In this document: positions 59,386 through 64,000 of the stretch, in pieces
Position numbering within the stretch: position 1 is the stretch's first letter
Layout of the letters: every line of letters begins with the position of its first letter
Origin: Pelolinea submarina
Lineage (GTDB): Bacteria; Chloroflexota; Anaerolineae; Anaerolineales; Anaerolineaceae
Assembly: GCF_003966975.1 (NCBI RefSeq)
Contig: NZ_AP018437.1
Coordinates: 2,852,001-2,916,000 of the forward strand
DNA: 64,000 bases
Reading direction: 5' to 3'
Translations under genes and position numbers: made by a program
Notes under the pieces: generated by a model
The model's database searches: none
The model's input: the letters and a program-made list of their open reading frames with translations, nothing else
Told to the model about the DNA's origin: nothing

Positions 59386-62300
59386 ATGCAAACCAGTTTG
59401 GACAAATCTCTGCGGTCGTTATTCGGCAAGGTCACTTTCCGCCACGTAATGATCGCTATTATCATCATCCTGACCATTATCACCCGACTTTACAATCTGG
59501 ACGCACGTGTGATGGCCCATGACGAAGTCAACCACGTTGTGCCCTCATTTGACTTATACTCGGGAAGAGGTTACCACCAGGATCCCGTCACCCATGGGCC
59601 GCTTCAATTCCACCTGATAGCGCTGTGCTATTTTCTGTTTGGCGACAATGATTTCACCTCCCGCCTGCCGCACGCATTATTCAGCATCGCCACTGTGGCT
59701 TTTGTGCTGATCGCATACCGCCGATATTTAGGGAAAATCGGTTCACTGGCGGCAGGGCTGTTTTTCGCGATTTCGCCGTACATGATGTTTTATGGGCGCT
59801 ATACGCGCAACGAAGCCATTTGCGCTTTCCTGAGCGTCGCCACCATTTACTATGTGCTGCGTTACCTTGAGGACGGCAAGCTTTCCCACCTGTTTGGTGT
59901 GGTGATCACCCTCGCGTTGAATTTCACCGCGAAAGAAACCGCCTACATCTTTACCGCAGAGATGCTGATCTTTCTTTTTATCGTTGCGATACGAGACTTC
60001 CTTAAAATGGATTGGACAGACGACAAGCTCCGCAAAGAGACCATTTTGTTCAATACTGTTGGGGCATTCCTTTTGATCGCCGCACTGGTTTTCTCCATAC
60101 TGCTGATGAAGAACATCAATAACGCCGTGCTGGCCGAGCAAATCATCATTCCGGACGCCGACCTTCAGGCTACCAACAACATCCTTTCTGTGTTTGTTTT
60201 GATGTCCCCGCTGCTGCAAGCCTTTCTGCCCATCATGCTGGTGCTGTTGACAGCCATTATTTTCCTGTTGGTTGTTCGCGAAAGACTCCATTGGGACAAA
60301 CTGAGCCAATCCCGTTCCTTTTCCTTAATGATGTTGTTGATCACACTGGTACTGCCGCTGTTGTCGGCTTTTCCGGTCGGCCTGGCGGGAATTTCGGCGA
60401 TTGATTACACCAACACGCTCAGTATCTTATCCGATTACATCTACCTTTCCTTTTTTATCGGCCTGAGCATTGTGTTTGGAATTATTTGGCAGCCCAAAGA
60501 GTGGTGGAAATATGCCGCGGTTTTCTTTGGGATTTACATACTCTTTTTCACCACCTTCTTCACCAATTCACTCGGTATCCTGACCGGCATGGTTGGATCG
60601 CTGGGCCACTGGATGGCACAGCAGGACGTACAGCGCGGCGGACAACCTTTATATTACTTCGCCTTGATTCAAATTCCCATCTACGAGTTCCTGGGCGCGA
60701 TCGGCACGATCCTGGCATTTGTACTGGGCATCCGGCGTAAATCCTTCTGGAGCAGCTACACACGCATTGAGGACGAACAGGAAATTTCCATAAGCCTTCC
60801 TATTCCGGGGATTTTCATTTACTGGACAATACTGTCGCTAATCGCTTATTCCATTGCCGGAGAGAAAATGCCGTGGATAACCGTGCATATCGCATTTTCC
60901 ATGCTGCTGTGCGCAGGCTGGTTGGTTGAAAAACTATTTGAAAGCAAGGCTAAATTAACTTTCAACCGCGCGCAAAAAAGCAGATATTTCCTGCTGGCAC
61001 TGACATTCACCTTTCTGGTAATCCTGCTAATTTTGCAGCTATTGGGCGCACACTACCCCTTCCAAAGCAAGACCCAGGAACACTTAGGGGACACAACGCA
61101 CTTCTTCTTCCTGCTTCTGGCTGCCATTCTGACGGGGTACTTCCTTTTCCGGCAAGAATCAAAGATAAACTGGCACCGATTGGGTATCAATGTTTGCCTG
61201 GCGTTATTCATTATTATGTCGGTTGTAACAGCGCGCAGCGCTTATCGCGCCTCATTTATCAACTATGATTACCCCTATGAGTATTTGGTCTATGCGCATG
61301 CTTCTGATGGACCCAAAATCATCCTCAAGCAAGTTGAAGAAATTTCAGAGAGGTTGACCGGGGGGCTGGACATCAAGGTAGCCTACGACAACCATGGTTT
61401 GTACCCGTATTGGTGGTATCTGCGCAACTACCCCAACAAGATTGTTTACATGGAAAACCCCACCCGTTCGCTCGAAGAAGCCGACCTGATCATAGCCGGC
61501 CCCGATAAGTATGACAAAATCGACGCCATTGTGCGGGACAATTACTATGTATATGAATACAGCCGCTTGTGGTGGCCCAACCAGGATTACTTCGGCCTGA
61601 CATGGGAACGGATTTCTTACGCGTTGAAGAACCCGGAAATGCGCCAGGCAATTTTCAATATATGGTTGAGCCGCGATTACAGCCTATATGCCGAAATTAA
61701 TAATAACGACTTCCTGACGCTGGACAACTGGCTGCCGTGTGAAAAAATGCGTTTCTATGTGCGCAAGGATATCGCCGCGCAAATGTGGCAGTTGAATACC
61801 GAGGCCGCCTTACAGCAGGTGGTGGATAGTGACCCGTACGTTGAAAAGACCGTATCCAGGCAAGCAGATTTCTTTATTGGGATCAGCGGCGCCAATCCGG
61901 GTGAACTGAACACACCGCACGGCATCGATATCGCGCCGGATGGTTCAATTTTCGTGGCGGATTCCGGCAATAACCGTATCGAGAAATTCTCCACAGACGG
62001 AGTGCTATTGGAGACATACGGCACCTACGCGAATGCTCTGGAAGGCGAAGCTCCAGGTGGAACAATGAATCAACCCTGGGACGTGGCTGTTGGACCGGAC
62101 GGATCCATATACGTAGCGGATACCTTTAACCACCGCATTCAAAAACTCAGCTCGGACGGGAAATTCATCAAGATGCGGGGAACTTTCGCGCAGGGTGACG
62201 ATCCCGATGACCTGTGGGGACCGCGCGGTATCGCAGTAACTCCCAACGGGAATGTACTGGTAACCGATACGGGCAACAAACGCGTGCTGGTTTTTGACCG

Positions 62301-62754
62301 GAATCTTAATTACCTGACCCAATTTGGCGGCGCTGGTTTTGACGCAGGCCAGTTTGATGAACCGGTAGGAATCGCCATCAACGCTGAGGGATTGGTAGCC
62401 GTGGCCGACACCTGGAACCGGCGCGTTCAAGTCTTCCAACCGGACGCAGATGGGATGATTTACACGCAAGTAAGCGCATTTGACGTGGACGCCTGGTATG
62501 GTTCCGGCATTGATAATAAACCCTACATCACCATCAGCCCCGACGACACGATCCTGGTGTCCGATCCGGAAGGCAACCGTATTTTGGAATTTACCATGGA
62601 AGGTCTGTTCCTGCAGGGCTGGGAGGATCTGGCCCCGTCCAGCGAAATCTTTAGCCGGCCTTACGGCCTGGATTTCGATGACCAGGGTAATTTATGGGCA
62701 GCGGATGCAGCTTCGAATATGGTGCTGCGGTTTGCGTATTCGGTAAGTGAATAA
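59386..62754 (+). CDS. Agl23/GT-C-type membrane glycosyltransferase fused to NHL beta-propeller
   Basis: 1122 residues. About residues 20-620 are a multi-pass membrane protein of the ArnT/PMT-like GT-C fold: the first extracellular loop has MAHDEVNH and the motif DPVTHGPLQFH, with about a dozen hydrophobic helices. This matches the TIGR03663 (Agl23) family thought to use lipid-linked sugars. The C-terminal 290 residues (from about 830) are NHL-type propeller repeats, each with a core like GIDIAPDGSIFVADSGNNRIEKF, six or so copies, likely outside the cell. The fusion suggests glycan transfer coupled to binding of a surface partner (inference). Divergent from rpoB. Confidence 0.85.
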   Translation: MQTSLDKSLRSLFGKVTFRHVMIAIIIILTIITRLYNLDARVMAHDEVNHVVPSFDLYSGRGYHQDPVTHGPLQFHLIALCYFLFGDNDFTSRLPHALFSIATVAFVLIAYRRYLGKIGSLAAGLFFAISPYMMFYGRYTRNEAICAFLSVATIYYVLRYLEDGKLSHLFGVVITLALNFTAKETAYIFTAEMLIFLFIVAIRDFLKMDWTDDKLRKETILFNTVGAFLLIAALVFSILLMKNINNAVLAEQIIIPDADLQATNNILSVFVLMSPLLQAFLPIMLVLLTAIIFLLVVRERLHWDKLSQSRSFSLMMLLITLVLPLLSAFPVGLAGISAIDYTNTLSILSDYIYLSFFIGLSIVFGIIWQPKEWWKYAAVFFGIYILFFTTFFTNSLGILTGMVGSLGHWMAQQDVQRGGQPLYYFALIQIPIYEFLGAIGTILAFVLGIRRKSFWSSYTRIEDEQEISISLPIPGIFIYWTILSLIAYSIAGEKMPWITVHIAFSMLLCAGWLVEKLFESKAKLTFNRAQKSRYFLLALTFTFLVILLILQLLGAHYPFQSKTQEHLGDTTHFFFLLLAAILTGYFLFRQESKINWHRLGINVCLALFIIMSVVTARSAYRASFINYDYPYEYLVYAHASDGPKIILKQVEEISERLTGGLDIKVAYDNHGLYPYWWYLRNYPNKIVYMENPTRSLEEADLIIAGPDKYDKIDAIVRDNYYVYEYSRLWWPNQDYFGLTWERISYALKNPEMRQAIFNIWLSRDYSLYAEINNNDFLTLDNWLPCEKMRFYVRKDIAAQMWQLNTEAALQQVVDSDPYVEKTVSRQADFFIGISGANPGELNTPHGIDIAPDGSIFVADSGNNRIEKFSTDGVLLETYGTYANALEGEAPGGTMNQPWDVAVGPDGSIYVADTFNHRIQKLSSDGKFIKMRGTFAQGDDPDDLWGPRGIAVTPNGNVLVTDTGNKRVLVFDRNLNYLTQFGGAGFDAGQFDEPVGIAINAEGLVAVADTWNRRVQVFQPDADGMIYTQVSAFDVDAWYGSGIDNKPYITISPDDTILVSDPEGNRILEFTMEGLFLQGWEDLAPSSEIFSRPYGLDFDDQGNLWAADAASNMVLRFAYSVSE

Positions 62755-62809
62755 GACGCGCCGGCAGCTAATTTGTTGATATTTATTTTATAAATTATTA
62801 ACGTCCCGT

Positions 62810-62838
62810 TTGCCTTTGGAAATGGGCTGAATGATAAA
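62810..62838 (+). promoter_or_regulatory. Weak promoter candidate for the Clp gene
   Basis: TTGCCT (62810-62815), 17-base spacer, GATAAA (62833-62838). No CIRCE-type inverted repeat seen. Confidence 0.3.
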
Positions 62839-62867
62839 ATGTTAATCAATCGAATGGAAAATATATT

Positions 62868-64000
62868 ATGATGCGATTTGATCGTTTTACCGAACAAGCA
62901 CAAGAGGCGGCGCAGCGCGCTGCCGAAATCATTCAGCGCTATGGGCACACACAAATTGACACTGAGCATTTGCTGGTGGCATTGATTGAACAACCCAACG
63001 GCGTTGTCCCTCAAATACTTGAGATCATGTCTATTGATTCAGCCAACCTGCAAGCCAAGTTGGACGAAGTACTGCGCAGCAGCCCGAAAGCCAACATCTT
63101 CGGCGGCGGCGCCGGGCAGATCTTTATCACACCGCGGGTTAAACGCGTAATGGAAGTGGCCAACGAAGAAGCCACCAAACTCAACGATGAATTTATATCC
63201 ACGGAACACTTGTTCCTTGCGATTCTGAGCGAAAAAAACACCCCCGCTTCGCGTATCCTGACCGAGAGCGGTGTGGAACGCAAGCGTATTCTGGAAGCCA
63301 TTATGCAAATCCGCGGCGGGCAGCGCGTTACGGACCGCAAAGCGGAATCCCGCTACCGCACGCTGGAAAAATTCTCGCGCGACCTGACCCAATTGGCACA
63401 CGAAACCAAACTGGATCCGGTAATTGGACGGGATCAAGAAATCCTGCGCGTGATCCAGGTTTTATCCCGTAGAACCAAGAGCAACCCGGTATTGATCGGC
63501 GACGCAGGCGTGGGCAAGACCGCTATTGTGGAAGGCCTGGCACAGAAGATCGCCGACAACGATGTGCCGGAAATCCTGATGGGGAAGAAGGTCATTTCGC
63601 TGGATTTAGGCGCCATGATTGCCGGTTCCCGTTTCCGCGGTGAATTTGAGGAGCGCTTGAAAAGCGCTATTGATGAAGTACAGCGCTCGAACGGCGAGAT
63701 TATCCTTTTTATTGACGAACTACACACTGTGATCGGCGCAGGCGCAGCACAAGGCGCAATGGATGCTTCCAGTATGCTTAAACCGGCCCTGGCACGCGGT
63801 GAGCTGCAATGCATCGGCGCGACCACCCTGGATGAATATCACAAATATATAGAAAAAGACGCCGCGCTCGAAAGGCGGTTCGCACCGGTTTACGTGGACG
63901 AACCCTCCATCGACGAAACCATCCAAATGATGCAAGGGCTGCGCGACCGCTATGAAGCGCACCATAAGGTGCATTTCACGGACGGCGCCATCGAAGCCGC
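62868..64000 (+). CDS. Clp/Hsp100 ATPase, ClpB/ClpC type (3' end cut by window)
   Basis: About 377 residues visible from ATG 62868 (a second ATG follows at once). The N-terminal repeat domain ([39 protein letters not shown]) is followed by the first AAA+ module with Walker A GDAGVGKT, pore-loop region and Walker [14 protein letters not shown], then [22 protein letters not shown]. An Hsp100 disaggregase (ClpB) or protease partner (ClpC); the middle domain that would separate them begins at the window end, so the name is left open. Confidence 0.93.
   Translation, partial: MMRFDRFTEQAQEAAQRAAEIIQRYGHTQIDTEHLLVALIEQPNGVVPQILEIMSIDSANLQAKLDEVLRSSPKANIFGGGAGQIFITPRVKRVMEVANEEATKLNDEFISTEHLFLAILSEKNTPASRILTESGVERKRILEAIMQIRGGQRVTDRKAESRYRTLEKFSRDLTQLAHETKLDPVIGRDQEILRVIQVLSRRTKSNPVLIGDAGVGKTAIVEGLAQKIADNDVPEILMGKKVISLDLGAMIAGSRFRGEFEERLKSAIDEVQRSNGEIILFIDELHTVIGAGAAQGAMDASSMLKPALARGELQCIGATTLDEYHKYIEKDAALERRFAPVYVDEPSIDETIQMMQGLRDRYEAHHKVHFTDGAIEA

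Overview
The window looks like a bacterial chromosome segment, most likely from a Chloroflexota/Anaerolineae-type organism. This placement is an inference. It rests on a composite DHH-CBS-CCA-adding enzyme, an Agl23-type membrane glycosyltransferase fused to an NHL propeller, zinc-type S14/L36/S4 proteins, and intergenic hairpin repeats. No rRNA or tRNA genes and no CRISPR array were seen.

Layout. 1-9.7 kb is a GC-rich housekeeping block: partial MoeB/ThiF, the CCA enzyme, a methyltransferase, an EF-G paralogue, a small protein, a LOG-family protein, prolyl-tRNA synthetase and a HEAT-like protein. 9.9-10.3 kb holds a YegP-like DUF1508 protein. 10.6-26.0 kb is a visibly AT-rich, single-strand, eight-gene defence operon of BREX type with an unusual composition: DUF4007 protein, BrxF-like protein with a lost P-loop, BrxC/PglY-like ATPase, PglX methyltransferase, small PD-(D/E)XK nuclease, PglZ, BrxL with a PLD-like MIT_C tail, and a winged-helix/DUF4268 protein that shares a degenerate nuclease-like domain with PglX. 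It mixes hallmarks of BREX types 3 and 4 and is the most interesting object here. 26.0-27.2 kb has a helix-turn-helix protein and a DUF488 protein on the opposite strand. 27.2-31.1 kb holds rpsO and pnp flanked by hairpin-rich repeats. 31.15-34.65 kb (minus strand) has murE, a small membrane protein and mazG.

34.7-59.2 kb is one long minus-strand run of core expression genes, read from high to low coordinates: rpoB, rpsL, rpsG, fusA, tuf, rpsJ, rplC-D-W-B, rpsS, rplV, rpsC, rplP, rpmC, rpsQ, rplN-X-E, rpsN, rpsH, rplF-R, rpsE, rpmD, rplO, secY, adk, rpmJ, rpsM-K-D, rpoA, rplQ, truA, rplM, rpsI. It starts at a good sigma70-like promoter before rpoB and ends at a strong terminator after rpsI. 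rpoC is not next to rpoB, and map and infA are absent from their usual place. Divergent from rpoB, 59.4-62.8 kb encodes the glycosyltransferase-NHL fusion, followed by a Clp ATPase gene cut by the window end.

How it fits together. The right half makes transcription and translation machinery. The left half carries translation accessories (tRNA CCA end, ProRS, EF-G2). The AT-rich operon between them is best read as a horizontally acquired anti-phage island. GTAG/GGAG-headed hairpin repeats resembling REP elements occur at several intergenic sites on both sides of it.
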